21,450 nt of DNA from JAJYSO01 sp964451785 (lineage in GTDB: Bacteria > Bacteroidota > Bacteroidia > Flavobacteriales > Flavobacteriaceae): assembly GCA_964451785.1 (NCBI GenBank), contig CAYVJG010000041.1:1-21450 (forward strand), written 5' to 3'. The notes beneath the pieces were generated by a model that saw only the letters and a program-made list of their open reading frames with translations, did no database searches and was not told the origin of the DNA. The position numbers were made by a program, and so were the translations under genes. Shown here piece after piece: positions 15,734 to 21,450 of the stretch. Numbering within the stretch: position 1 is the first letter of the stretch; every line of letters begins with the position of its first letter.

Positions 15734-16348
15734 TTAATCCTTCTGGAGGTGAGGGAATTTTAAAAATAAATCTGTAATAGAGTCTGTTTGTGGATTGATA
15801 TTCCAGGTAGAAAATCCTAACTGCTTGGCCATTTCGGTATTTTCTGCAGTGTCATCAATAAAGAAACAATCTTTAGCAAGCAAATTATTTTTGGCTAAAA
15901 CAAAGTCGAATATCTCGCGATTCGGTTTGCGTAGATGAATTTCGTGCGATAGATAAAACTGGTCAAAACAGGCTTTAAATTCCGGATAAAAGTCGAGGTG
16001 TTTTGCCACCCAATCGATGTGTAACTCATTGGTATTGCTCAGTAATATCAACTGATAATGTTTTGATTTTTTTAACGCTTGTAAAAATTGAAGCCGCTCA
16101 AGCGGAAAATCGAGTAAGATACTATTCCACGCGTTTATGAGCTCAGATTTTGAAGCAGAAGGAAATTGTTGCTGATAAAAGTGAATAAATTCATCTGTAG
16201 AGATTAATCCTTGTTCATAGTCCAGATTTTTATCGAGCATTTCAAAGGTGAGCTCGACTTTTTCTAAAGCTTGTAAAGCCTTAAAAGTGGCTGTTTTGTC
16301 AAGGTTGATAAACACATCGCCAAAATCAAATACAAGTGCTTTAATCAT
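15734..16348 (-). CDS. HAD-superfamily hydrolase, subfamily IA (phosphatase)
   Basis: 204-residue haloacid-dehalogenase-type hydrolase. Motif I is FDFGDVFINLD (7-17) with nucleophile Asp8; the usual second Asp is Gly10, as in YihX-type phosphatases. Motif II is LLSNTNELH (about 99-107), motif III the Lys in HLRKPNREIF (about 137-146), motif IV DCFFIDDTAEN (about 157-167). A helical cap lies between motifs I and II. It should dephosphorylate a small sugar- or nucleotide-like substrate. The start overlaps the end of ribD by 8 nt; HAD phosphatases are known to dephosphorylate the RibD product in riboflavin synthesis (YigB/YbjI, YcsE), so that role is an attractive inference from context but not proven by sequence. 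Confidence 0.88.
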   Translation of the reverse strand: MIKALVFDFGDVFINLDKTATFKALQALEKVELTFEMLDKNLDYEQGLISTDEFIHFYQQQFPSASKSELINAWNSILLDFPLERLQFLQALKKSKHYQLILLSNTNELHIDWVAKHLDFYPEFKACFDQFYLSHEIHLRKPNREIFDFVLAKNNLLAKDCFFIDDTAENTEMAKQLGFSTWNINPQTDSITDLFLKFPHLQKD

Positions 16349-17387
16349 AGTGATATACTTTTAAGATGTCGTTTTCTAAAGCTAATTTGGCGCTGGGAGA
16401 GACGGTGAGTTGTGGTGCTTTAATACCATCTTTAAAATAAATATCGCCAACAAAAACACGGGCTTCATCCCATAAATCAGAATTGATAAAAGAAGATAGG
16501 GTAAATGCGCCACCTTCAACAATTACCGATTGTATGTTGTGTTTGGAGTATAAATTGTCTAAAATTTGCGGCGCAATATCAGCGTCAAAATCGAGTTCTT
16601 CAAAAATCAAATTCGGTTGACTTTGTTCAGTGCGTTCACAGTAGATAATGGTTTTGTCTTTTTGATCGAGTAGGTGAAGCGGTTGTGGGGAAGAAAAGCA
16701 ACTTAACTCGCGGTCAATAAGAATGCGTGTTGGGTTAGGGCCATCCCAAAGGCGAGTGGTTAAGGCTGGATTATCTTTGATTGCCGTATTTTTTCCTACT
16801 AAGATGGCTTGTTCTTCACTGCGCCATTTGTGTATCAATTGTTTGGAATACGCGTTAGTAATCCACACGGGCTGACCTTTGGGTTGCTTTTTAGGCGCAA
16901 GAAAACCATCTGCTGACTCGGCCCATTTTAAAATGACGTAAGGCCGTTGTTGACGTTGTCCCATAAAAAAGCGCTTATTGAGTTCATCGCATTCGTCTTC
17001 TAGGCAACCTACAGTCAATTCCTTGCAATGGTGCATGAGTTTCATGATACTTTTACCGGCGACCTTTGGATTTGGGTCAACTGTACCAATGACTACTTTT
17101 TTTATTCCTTTAGCAATGATGAGGTCACAGCAAGGTGGCGTTTTGCCGTAATGACTACAAGGTTCTAAGTTGACATAAAGCGTAGCTTCGCTGAGTTTAG
17201 AGGGATCCTCTACGCTGTTAATCGCGTTGACTTCGGCATGAGGTTCACCCGCTTTATGATGCCAGCCTTCGCCTATAATTTTGTTGTTCAATACTATCAC
17301 ACAGCCCACTAATGGATTGGGGTAGGTGTGGCCTAAACCATTGCTAGCCAAGTCAAGGCAGCGTTGCATGTAAAATTCATCATTCAT
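16341..17387 (-). CDS. ribD: Bifunctional riboflavin biosynthesis deaminase/reductase RibD
   Basis: 348 residues catalysing two successive steps: deamination of 2,5-diamino-6-ribosylamino-pyrimidinone 5'-phosphate, then NADPH reduction of the ribosyl side chain. The N-terminal cytidine-deaminase-like domain (1-145) has YPNPLVGCVIV (22-32), the zinc site HAE (50-52) and PCSHYGKTPPC (76-86, Cys77 and Cys86). The reductase domain (about 150-348) starts with RPYVILKWAESADGFLAP and has VEGGAFTLSSFI near residue 290. Cytoplasmic. The first ATG gives the usual N-terminus. It heads the operon ribD-HAD-M1-hydratase; no other rib gene and no FMN riboswitch are seen in the short upstream gap. Confidence 0.95.
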   Translation of the reverse strand: MNDEFYMQRCLDLASNGLGHTYPNPLVGCVIVLNNKIIGEGWHHKAGEPHAEVNAINSVEDPSKLSEATLYVNLEPCSHYGKTPPCCDLIIAKGIKKVVIGTVDPNPKVAGKSIMKLMHHCKELTVGCLEDECDELNKRFFMGQRQQRPYVILKWAESADGFLAPKKQPKGQPVWITNAYSKQLIHKWRSEEQAILVGKNTAIKDNPALTTRLWDGPNPTRILIDRELSCFSSPQPLHLLDQKDKTIIYCERTEQSQPNLIFEELDFDADIAPQILDNLYSKHNIQSVIVEGGAFTLSSFINSDLWDEARVFVGDIYFKDGIKAPQLTVSPSAKLALENDILKVYHYD

Positions 17388-17391
17388 ATCC

Positions 17392-17399
17392 CAAAAATA
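17392..17399 (-). promoter_or_regulatory. Possible -7 element for the ribD operon
   Basis: Minus-strand TATTTTTG fits TAnnTTTG but lies only 4 nt before the ATG and lacks a -33 TTG. If real, the transcript would be leaderless or nearly so. Confidence 0.3.
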
Positions 17400-17459
17400 G
17401 TAGAAATATTGATAATCCTATCCGCTTTTTTTAGAAGTCTTTGGGTATTCTGGAGAGCG

Positions 17460-17483
17460 CCTAAAAAGGAGTGTGTTTTTAGG
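17460..17483 (-). terminator. Weak hairpin after the glycerophosphodiesterase gene
   Basis: CCTAAAAA and TTTTTAGG pair perfectly around an 8-nt loop, 5 nt after the stop codon. There is no T-run after the hairpin in the minus-strand sense, so it is at best an inefficient terminator between this gene and ribD. Confidence 0.35.
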
Positions 17484-17488
17484 TGAAT

Positions 17489-18214
17489 TCAAATTGATTG
17501 ATTCAGAAGAGCCGTTTTTAATTTTAAGGGGAAATTTGTGGTAATAGCTTCAACTCCAATTTGAGCGAGTTGCCGGGCTTCGTCAAGGTTATCAACGGTC
17601 CATACATTAATCTTAATTCCGGTTTGTTGTAGGTTTTTTATACGTTCAAAATGCGACAAAGCATAATGTTTATCTATGCCGATCCAAGGGGTATTTGGCA
17701 TTTTAAAAGAGGGACGAATAAATGATTTTGGACGTTCTATAAGTTGCATGCTTTGCACAGCCGTGTTTTGTTGCTGAACGAGCTGAAGTAAATTTTGATT
17801 GAATGAAAGCACAATTGTCCGATTGATAAGTTGATGGTACTGTAGGTTGTTGACCACCTGTGTAACTAGCTCAGCTTGTCGTTTGACGCCAAAGGTACTT
17901 TTGAGTTCGATGAATAATTGTGTTGAGGTATGTGGACCGACAAGGCGAATAAACTCATCAAAAGTAGCTAAAGTTTCGTGTGGACTGACAGGCAGTTGAC
18001 GTAGCTTTTCGGCTTTGGTGTGGTGAATAAAACAGCCTTTTCTGATGGTGTTGTGCTGCAAAAACAACACTTGGTCTTTACTCATGCGCAAATCAATTTC
18101 AACGCCATCTATTTTATGATCAATAGCTGCTTGTACGGCTCGTAAACTGTTTTGTGTAGCTTGAGGCGCCTTCCAAAAACCACGATGCGCAATAATCAAG
18201 GGTGATTTGTTCAT
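17489..18214 (-). CDS. Glycerophosphodiester phosphodiesterase family protein
   Basis: 241-residue TIM-barrel GDPD protein that would hydrolyse glycerophosphodiesters to glycerol-3-phosphate and an alcohol. Seen: AHRG (9-12, catalytic His10), GVEIDL (37-42, metal ligands Glu39 and Asp41), second His54 in LQHN, and FIELKS (101-106, Glu103 and Lys105). No signal peptide, so cytoplasmic, like E. coli UgpQ rather than periplasmic GlpQ. Two family positions vary: the usual PENT reads TQNS (20-23) and the usual HD reads HN (54-55); the metal and histidine residues are intact, so activity is plausible but the substrate may differ. It is a single gene divergent from the DUF1266 gene with a -7 element 24 nt upstream. 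Confidence 0.85.
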   Translation of the reverse strand: MNKSPLIIAHRGFWKAPQATQNSLRAVQAAIDHKIDGVEIDLRMSKDQVLFLQHNTIRKGCFIHHTKAEKLRQLPVSPHETLATFDEFIRLVGPHTSTQLFIELKSTFGVKRQAELVTQVVNNLQYHQLINRTIVLSFNQNLLQLVQQQNTAVQSMQLIERPKSFIRPSFKMPNTPWIGIDKHYALSHFERIKNLQQTGIKINVWTVDNLDEARQLAQIGVEAITTNFPLKLKTALLNQSI

Positions 18215-18237
18215 GACTAAAGATTTAGCGGTTCTTT

Positions 18238-18245
18238 CAAAGGTA
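18238..18245 (-). promoter_or_regulatory. -7 element of the glycerophosphodiesterase gene
   Basis: Minus-strand TACCTTTG fits TAnnTTTG exactly, 23 nt before the ATG. No TTG is seen at the -33 position; just upstream lies the palindrome TCAAAT-CT-ATTTGA (18246-18259). Confidence 0.5.
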
Positions 18246-18300
18246 TCAAATCTATTTGAAATGGAATATAATTAAATCGTTCTGCCACGAGTTATGGCCG

Positions 18301-18328
18301 TTTGTCCGCGTTAACTTTTATATCTTTG
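18301..18328 (+). promoter_or_regulatory. Promoter of the DUF1266-DUF4377 operon
   Basis: TTTG (18301-18304), 16-nt spacer, TATCTTTG (18321-18328), a perfect -7 element. Transcription would begin near 18335, which rules out the in-frame TTG at 18336 as the translation start and supports ATG 18360. Confidence 0.6.
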
Positions 18329-18359
18329 CTTCGATTTGCAAGTTTTAAAAATAAGTGAG

Positions 18360-19088
18360 ATGAGTATTTTAAAGAAGCTAAAACAATTTTTATCAGAAGA
18401 CAAAAGTTTACAGCTCAACCCTCGAGTAAATTTACCAGCTGAAGAGTATTTACTACTTTTGGTCAGCTGTTTTGAAGCAGCGCAAAATCACGCTTATCTC
18501 AATACTTATGCTACAGGATTAACTAAGTTGCAATTAGATAGTTTAGTGCATCAACATTGGGGGATCAAAGATAAACAAGGCGCCTTAGAGATTTTAAATC
18601 AACTTTTAAAACGCAATCGCAATCGCAATTTGAAAGCTATTTACGTAGCTTATCAAATTGAAGATTATCCGGATTACCTCAAATTTAATTTGCACGAAGG
18701 TGAGGAAGCAGTGGTTAAGCAGTACATAGCTTATCTCGATGGCCTAAAAAAGGAAGTCCCAATCTTATTGGAAAAAGGAATTTTTACCGATTACGCCCAA
18801 GTGCTACAAACAGAAGATGCCGGTTGGAATCTGGGACGTGGCGCTTTTTTAATTCGCGCTTGTGTCGATTTAGAATTTTTGACTACACAAGAGGCACAAG
18901 TATTATTTCAACGATTTTATGACGAATTGACAACACATTGTCAAACCTGGGAAGACTATACCGCGAGTTATATTTTAGGCGCTCGTCTTGAAGGTTGGTT
19001 GTCACTTGAAGAGTTGTTAACTGTCAGAACACACTTATTAACAGCAAAAAATAGTCCGTTAAAAACGCATTCACTCCTTAAAGCTTAA
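18360..19088 (+). CDS. DUF1266 domain-containing protein
   Basis: About 242 residues, cytoplasmic, mainly helical. The C-terminal half shows the DUF1266 pattern: GWNLGRGAFLIRACVDLEFLTTQEA (split across about 148-172) with the W-x-L-G-R core, then a conserved DYTASYILGARLEGW (about 200-214). The N-terminal half (LLLLVSCFEAAQNHAYLNTY) fits the family. DUF1266 proteins have no known biochemical function; some are linked to polymorphic-toxin or stress loci in other bacteria, but there is no such context here. ATG 18360 is preferred since the promoter's -7 element ends at 18328. It is followed after 3 nt by the DUF4377 lipoprotein gene, so the two are co-transcribed. Confidence 0.72.
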   Translation: MSILKKLKQFLSEDKSLQLNPRVNLPAEEYLLLLVSCFEAAQNHAYLNTYATGLTKLQLDSLVHQHWGIKDKQGALEILNQLLKRNRNRNLKAIYVAYQIEDYPDYLKFNLHEGEEAVVKQYIAYLDGLKKEVPILLEKGIFTDYAQVLQTEDAGWNLGRGAFLIRACVDLEFLTTQEAQVLFQRFYDELTTHCQTWEDYTASYILGARLEGWLSLEELLTVRTHLLTAKNSPLKTHSLLKA

Positions 19089-19091
19089 CTT

Positions 19092-19439
19092 ATGAAAACA
19101 AAACTCTTACTTTTAATTTGCGTCTTAACCTTTACTGCTTGTCGGTCAACAAAATCATCTCAAGACGATGACAATGGGCGCGTTTTGTTTGTCAATGCTT
19201 ACACAAAACCTTGTAATGCAGGCGTGATGACAAAAAATTGTCTGTTGGTAAAATGGGATTCAACAGCTGGAGATTGGACTTATTTTTATAATGAAATCGA
19301 AGGATTTACCTATCAAAAAGGATATGTGTATAAGTTGTTGATTCACGAAGAACCGGTGCAAAATCCACCAGCTGATGCCTCAAGTATGCATTACAGTTTA
19401 TTAAAAATAGTGTCTAAAACGCCAGTGGAGAAATCTTAG
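19092..19439 (+). CDS. DUF4377 lipoprotein
   Basis: 115 residues. Signal peptide with lipobox FTAC (14-17), so Cys17 should be lipidated and the protein membrane-anchored in the periplasm. One DUF4377 domain follows: NAYTKPCNAGVMTKNCLLVK (about 35-54), WTYFYNEIEGFTYQKGYVYK (about 62-81) and the typical PPADASSMHYSLLKIVSK (about 93-110). This domain is often fused to or found with META/HslJ-like proteins tied to the cell envelope; its function is unknown. Second gene of a two-gene operon. Its TAG stop overlaps the TAA stop of convergent yhhQ in the four bases TTAG, so no terminator separates them. Confidence 0.82.
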   Translation: MKTKLLLLICVLTFTACRSTKSSQDDDNGRVLFVNAYTKPCNAGVMTKNCLLVKWDSTAGDWTYFYNEIEGFTYQKGYVYKLLIHEEPVQNPPADASSMHYSLLKIVSKTPVEKS

Positions 19440-20086
19440 TATTCTAAAGCGTAAGGGCGTCTTTTGAGCCATTTGAGGAGTCGGTCTAAAATCACTTTAT
19501 AGAGTGGCAAAAAGAAAGCGGCGTTGATTAACAATTTGAACGCGTAATCAACACTAGCTATTTCAACCAAGTTGTTGGCTAAATAAGCATCAGAAGTTTT
19601 GTAAAAAGCAATGACAAAAAAAGCGATGGTGTCCATAGCATTACCAAAAATAGCCGAAGCTAAAGGGGCATGCCACCATTGTTTGTGTTGACGCAACTTG
19701 TTGAATACAAAAATGTCGAGAATCTGCCCGATGACATAAGCCGAAAAACTCGCTAAAGCAATTCGCGCTACAAACAAATTAAACTGAGACAACTCAGCCA
19801 GACCAAGCCACGAACCATCCCTAAAGCACACAGTGATGACATAAGACACAATAAGTGCCGGCAACATGGCGTAAAAAATAATGCGTCGCCCGAGTTTAGC
19901 ACCGAATATGCGCACCGTTAAATCGGTGGCTAAAAAGATAAAAGGAAAAGTAAAAGCACCCCAAGTGGCTTTAAATCCGAATATTTCAATCGGAAATTGC
20001 ACGAGGTAGTTACTGGCAGCAACAATGAAAATGTGAAAAATGGCTAGCAAAATAGCCAGCTTTCGTGTAGAAGTAGAGGACAGCAT
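19436..20086 (-). CDS. yhhQ: Queuosine precursor transporter YhhQ (7-cyano-7-deazaguanine/preQ1 transporter)
   Basis: 216-residue integral membrane protein of the COG1738/Vut_1 family that imports queuosine precursors (preQ0/preQ1) for tRNA modification. About six hydrophobic segments are seen: residues 9-29, 40-58, 70-88, 97-120, 138-160 and 178-195. Family marks are FLATDLTVRIFGAKLGRRI (51-69) and IFGNAMDTIAFFVIAFYKT (143-163). It ends in a basic tail, LLKWLKRRPYALEY. The start follows an A-rich leader containing a preQ1-I-like aptamer, which independently supports queuosine-precursor transport and implies feedback control by preQ1. No queuosine biosynthesis gene (queC/D/E/F) is in the window. 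Confidence 0.9.
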   Translation of the reverse strand: MLSSTSTRKLAILLAIFHIFIVAASNYLVQFPIEIFGFKATWGAFTFPFIFLATDLTVRIFGAKLGRRIIFYAMLPALIVSYVITVCFRDGSWLGLAELSQFNLFVARIALASFSAYVIGQILDIFVFNKLRQHKQWWHAPLASAIFGNAMDTIAFFVIAFYKTSDAYLANNLVEIASVDYAFKLLINAAFFLPLYKVILDRLLKWLKRRPYALEY

Positions 20087-20090
20087 TGTT

Positions 20091-20130
20091 TTCTTAGTTT
20101 TTTAACGTGGGAGAATTGCGAACCACGTGT
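20091..20130 (-). promoter_or_regulatory. preQ1-I riboswitch candidate in the yhhQ leader
   Basis: On the minus strand the leader folds as P1 ACGTGG (20128-20123) with CCACGT (20110-20105), loop TTCGCAATTCTC, and then the tail TAAAAAACTAAG (20104-20093), ending 6 nt before the ATG. It aligns without gaps to the B. subtilis preQ1-I aptamer as I recall it: GGUUC, 8 nt, CCC, a closing stem, then UAAAAAACUAAG. P1 base pairs differ but pair, and the ligand-recognising C is kept. The P2 pseudoknot pairing is not obvious. The tail overlaps the region needed for translation initiation, so translational repression by preQ1 is inferred. Confidence 0.75.
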
Positions 20131-20223
20131 CCGTTAAATTATAAATCTCTGCAAAGGAACGCTATTTTACCTATTAAAGCGCTGATTTTAAGGATTAATT
20201 ATTAAAACCAGCTTCATTCTACC

Positions 20224-20250
20224 TTGAAAAAAAATAAAACTGTACCTTTA
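20224..20250 (+). promoter_or_regulatory. Probable ahpD promoter
   Basis: TTG (20224-20226), 16-nt spacer, TACCTTTA (20243-20250). The -7 differs from TAnnTTTG only in the last base, as in the haem-binding gene promoter, and its last two bases are the first two of the heptad array. Confidence 0.45.
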
Positions 20251-20293
20251 ATCCCTAATCCCTAATCCCTAATCCCTAATCCCTAATCCCTAA
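20249..20293 (+). repeat. Heptad tandem array (TAATCCC)6 plus TAA
   Basis: Six perfect copies of TAATCCC fill 20249-20290, followed by a partial TAA, ending 3 nt before the ahpD ATG at 20297. The complementary strand reads (GGGATTA)6, six G3 tracts with 4-nt spacers, a G-quadruplex motif. Confidence 0.97.
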
Positions 20294-20296
20294 ATT

Positions 20297-20827
20297 ATGG
20301 AATTGAGCGATTTTTTACAATTACTCCCTGATTATGCCTATGATATGAAAGCAAATCTTCAAAATCTGCTTTCTGAAAATGGTGCTCTGGGGCTGTCTCC
20401 TAAGGAAGTAGCGGCTGTTGCAGTAGCGACTAGTATGAATACCAACTCCGTTAATCTGATTGCTACAATAGAAAATTGGAGTAGTGTTTATTTAAATTCC
20501 AAAGAACTTGATGGTGCCAAAACGGCTCATGCCATTATGAGTATGACCAATGTGTATTACCGATTTTTGCATGTGGTTGACAATGTCGAATACAAACGTA
20601 TGCCGCCAAATTTAGCAATGCATGCCGAAGCTAATCCCGGTATTGATAAACGCAGTTTTGAACTAGCAGCCTTAGCTGTTTCGGCTATGAATAACTGTAA
20701 GGCCTGCGTTGATTTTCACGAACTCAGTTTGCGACGTTTAGGTGTGTCGGCGACAGGCATTCAATCAGCAGTTCGTTTAGCAGCAGTCATGCAAGCGGTG
20801 GGAGAGTTGACAAAATTTGAAGATTAA
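20297..20827 (+). CDS. ahpD: Alkylhydroperoxidase AhpD-type protein (carboxymuconolactone decarboxylase family)
   Basis: 176 residues, colinear with M. tuberculosis AhpD (177). The N-terminal LPDYAYDMKANLQNLL (10-25) and MNNVFYR-like MTNVYYRFLHVV (83-94), NPGIDKRSFELAALAVSAMN (113-132) and CKACVDFHE (134-142) are all family-typical. The catalytic set is visible: Glu122, Cys134, Cys137, His141 at the spacing of Mtb Glu118/Cys130/Cys133/His137; the extra Mtb His132 is Ala136 here. AhpD reduces AhpC-type peroxiredoxins or peroxides directly. No ahpC lies nearby, so its partner is elsewhere. Its leader is the TAATCCC array, so expression may depend on repeat number. It is divergent from yhhQ and convergent with the GlsB-type gene. 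Confidence 0.9.
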   Translation: MELSDFLQLLPDYAYDMKANLQNLLSENGALGLSPKEVAAVAVATSMNTNSVNLIATIENWSSVYLNSKELDGAKTAHAIMSMTNVYYRFLHVVDNVEYKRMPPNLAMHAEANPGIDKRSFELAALAVSAMNNCKACVDFHELSLRRLGVSATGIQSAVRLAAVMQAVGELTKFED

Positions 20828-20854
20828 AAAAGCCGTTAACGCTTGCTAACGGCT
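20826..20854 (-). terminator. Intrinsic terminator of the GlsB-type gene
   Basis: AGCCGTTAAC (20831-20840) pairs with GCTAACGGCT (20845-20854) with one mismatch; on the minus strand it is followed by six T. It abuts the ahpD stop codon and lies 33 nt after the GlsB-type stop. For the plus strand no T-run follows. Confidence 0.82.
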
Positions 20855-20887
20855 CCAAAAAGTATAGCGAATAAATTATTTTCAAAT

Positions 20888-21130
20888 TTACTTGCCCTTG
20901 ATCATATGAATAATCCAGATCAAGATAATTGCGCCGAATAGAGCTACCACCAAGTTGCCCAAAAGGCCACTGCCAGCAATACCTATCCAACCTAAAACCA
21001 TTCCGCCGATCCAGCCACCGACAATACCGACGATGATATCAACGATAACGCCGAAGCCTTCTCCGCGCATAATTTTTCCGGCTAGCCATCCGGCAATACC
21101 ACCGATGACTAAAGTCCATATTAATCCCAT
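20888..21130 (-). CDS. GlsB/YeaQ/YmgE family stress-response membrane protein
   Basis: 80-residue, very hydrophobic, glycine-rich protein: MGLIWTLVIGGIAGWLAGKI (1-20), then a short charged loop (MRGEGFG), a segment VDIIVGIVGGWIGGMVLGWI (30-49), and a third, VVALFGAIILIWIIHMI (61-77), ending KGK. This is the transglycosylase-associated (Transgly_assoc) family, also called GlsB/YeaQ/YmgE, small inner-membrane proteins induced under general or acid stress with unknown mechanism. It is a single gene with its own terminator. I see no TAnnTTTG in the short leader, which fits use of another sigma factor but does not show it. A copy of the 131-bp element lies 72 bp upstream. Confidence 0.92.
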   Translation of the reverse strand: MGLIWTLVIGGIAGWLAGKIMRGEGFGVIVDIIVGIVGGWIGGMVLGWIGIAGSGLLGNLVVALFGAIILIWIIHMIKGK

Positions 21131-21450
21131 AGAGTTAAATTTATTTGGTTAATCGTTACTAAATTAACTATTTTTTTTAACTATAAGGTTGTAGTTACCT
21201 TTTAATACCGTATGTATAAATTAAATAGTCCAATTTCGACTTTGTCTCATTGTACTGGTAATTTATGAGCCACGGTATTATACCTATAAAAAATATTCTA
21301 AATCGGACTAAAAAATAATTCTAATTGGTATAATTTGTGGTTTTAAGAAGTTAAAGCGCTATTGATTTTTTAGCAATTCTGTCCTAAATGCTTATGTGTT
21401 CATTTTTTCCATTGATGAAAAAACGAACCAAAAAAATCTAGGCTTACGAA
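21131..21450. other. Gene-free end of the window
   Basis: Positions 21131-21202 are the A/T-rich promoter region of the GlsB-type gene, with the repeat TTAACTA at 21164-21170 and 21178-21184 around a T-run. Positions 21203-21333 are dispersed element copy B. The rest holds only an 8-codon frame near 21416 and no recognisable gene; it may be the leader of a gene beyond the window. Confidence 0.6.
21203..21333 (-). repeat. 131-bp palindromic dispersed element, copy B
   Basis: Reverse complement of copy A (11934-12064): both 131 bp, 122 of 131 positions identical by hand. The terminal TTATACC/GGTATTA, the AATACCGT/ACGGTATT arms and the GACAAAGTC tip are conserved; mismatches fall in the arm middles (for example CTAGT to CCAGT, CTAG to CTAT) and in the left A/T-rich part. 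It is intergenic, upstream of the GlsB-type gene. Confidence 0.85.

Noticed and set aside
17388..17488. FMN riboswitch upstream of ribD
   Set aside because: The gap is about 100 nt, much of it taken up by other signals, and shows none of the conserved FMN-element sequences.
18336..18359. TTG at 18336 as start of the DUF1266 gene
   Set aside because: It lies at the predicted transcription start, just after a perfect -7 element; ATG 18360 is the better start.
20955..21152. 65-codon Pro/Ile-rich plus-strand frame opposite the GlsB-type gene
   Set aside because: It is the antisense shadow of a Gly-rich membrane protein, with Gly codons reading as Pro.

Overview
The window looks like chromosomal DNA of a low-GC member of the Bacteroidota, most likely Flavobacteriia. 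Reasons: several genes have Bacteroidetes-type -7 promoter elements (TAnnTTTG, some with a TTG/TTTG about 16-19 nt upstream); start codons follow A-rich leaders without Shine-Dalgarno sequences; and Bacteroidota-typical families are present (GLPGLI protein with a large CarboxypepD_reg/beta-barrel outer-membrane protein, DUF2853, DUF4377 lipoprotein, CtlX, Haem_bd protein). No tRNA, rRNA, CRISPR array, phage gene or intact insertion sequence was seen.

Layout. 0.2-4.3 kb (+): RNase R, then ctlX (arginine deiminase-related hydrolase) and yaaA (peroxide-stress protein), closed by a very strong bidirectional terminator. 4.4-9.1 kb (-): an envelope block with a small outer-membrane barrel, then a unit reading small secreted protein, GLPGLI protein, 883-aa outer-membrane receptor-like barrel (the last two overlap). 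9.5-11.9 kb (+): DUF2853 protein and a SPATA20/YyaL-type thioredoxin-domain protein. 12.1-13.2 kb: a divergent pair, a cysteine-rich lipoprotein (-) and a c-type haem-binding protein (+), separated by a perfect palindrome. 13.3-17.4 kb (-): a tightly packed operon ribD, HAD phosphatase, M1 aminopeptidase, 2-keto-4-pentenoate hydratase. 17.5-18.2 kb (-): a glycerophosphodiester phosphodiesterase. 18.4-19.4 kb (+): a DUF1266 / DUF4377-lipoprotein pair. 19.4-20.1 kb (-): the queuosine-precursor transporter YhhQ. 20.3-20.8 kb (+): AhpD. 20.9-21.1 kb (-): a GlsB/YeaQ/YmgE membrane protein.

The genes are mostly housekeeping, stress and envelope functions; the most interesting signals are between them. 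(1) The yhhQ leader matches a preQ1-I riboswitch aptamer, placed so that its A-rich tail runs into the start codon. (2) In the same divergent region the ahpD leader is six tandem TAATCCC heptads running from the -7 element almost to the ATG; the opposite strand is a run of GGGATTA with G-quadruplex potential, and the array may vary in length. (3) A 131-bp palindromic element occurs twice in inverted orientation, about 9.1 kb apart, with 9 mismatches and no indels by my hand alignment; one copy supplies the stop codon of the thioredoxin-domain gene. The best candidate for a poorly described protein system is the small secreted protein / GLPGLI / outer-membrane barrel unit.
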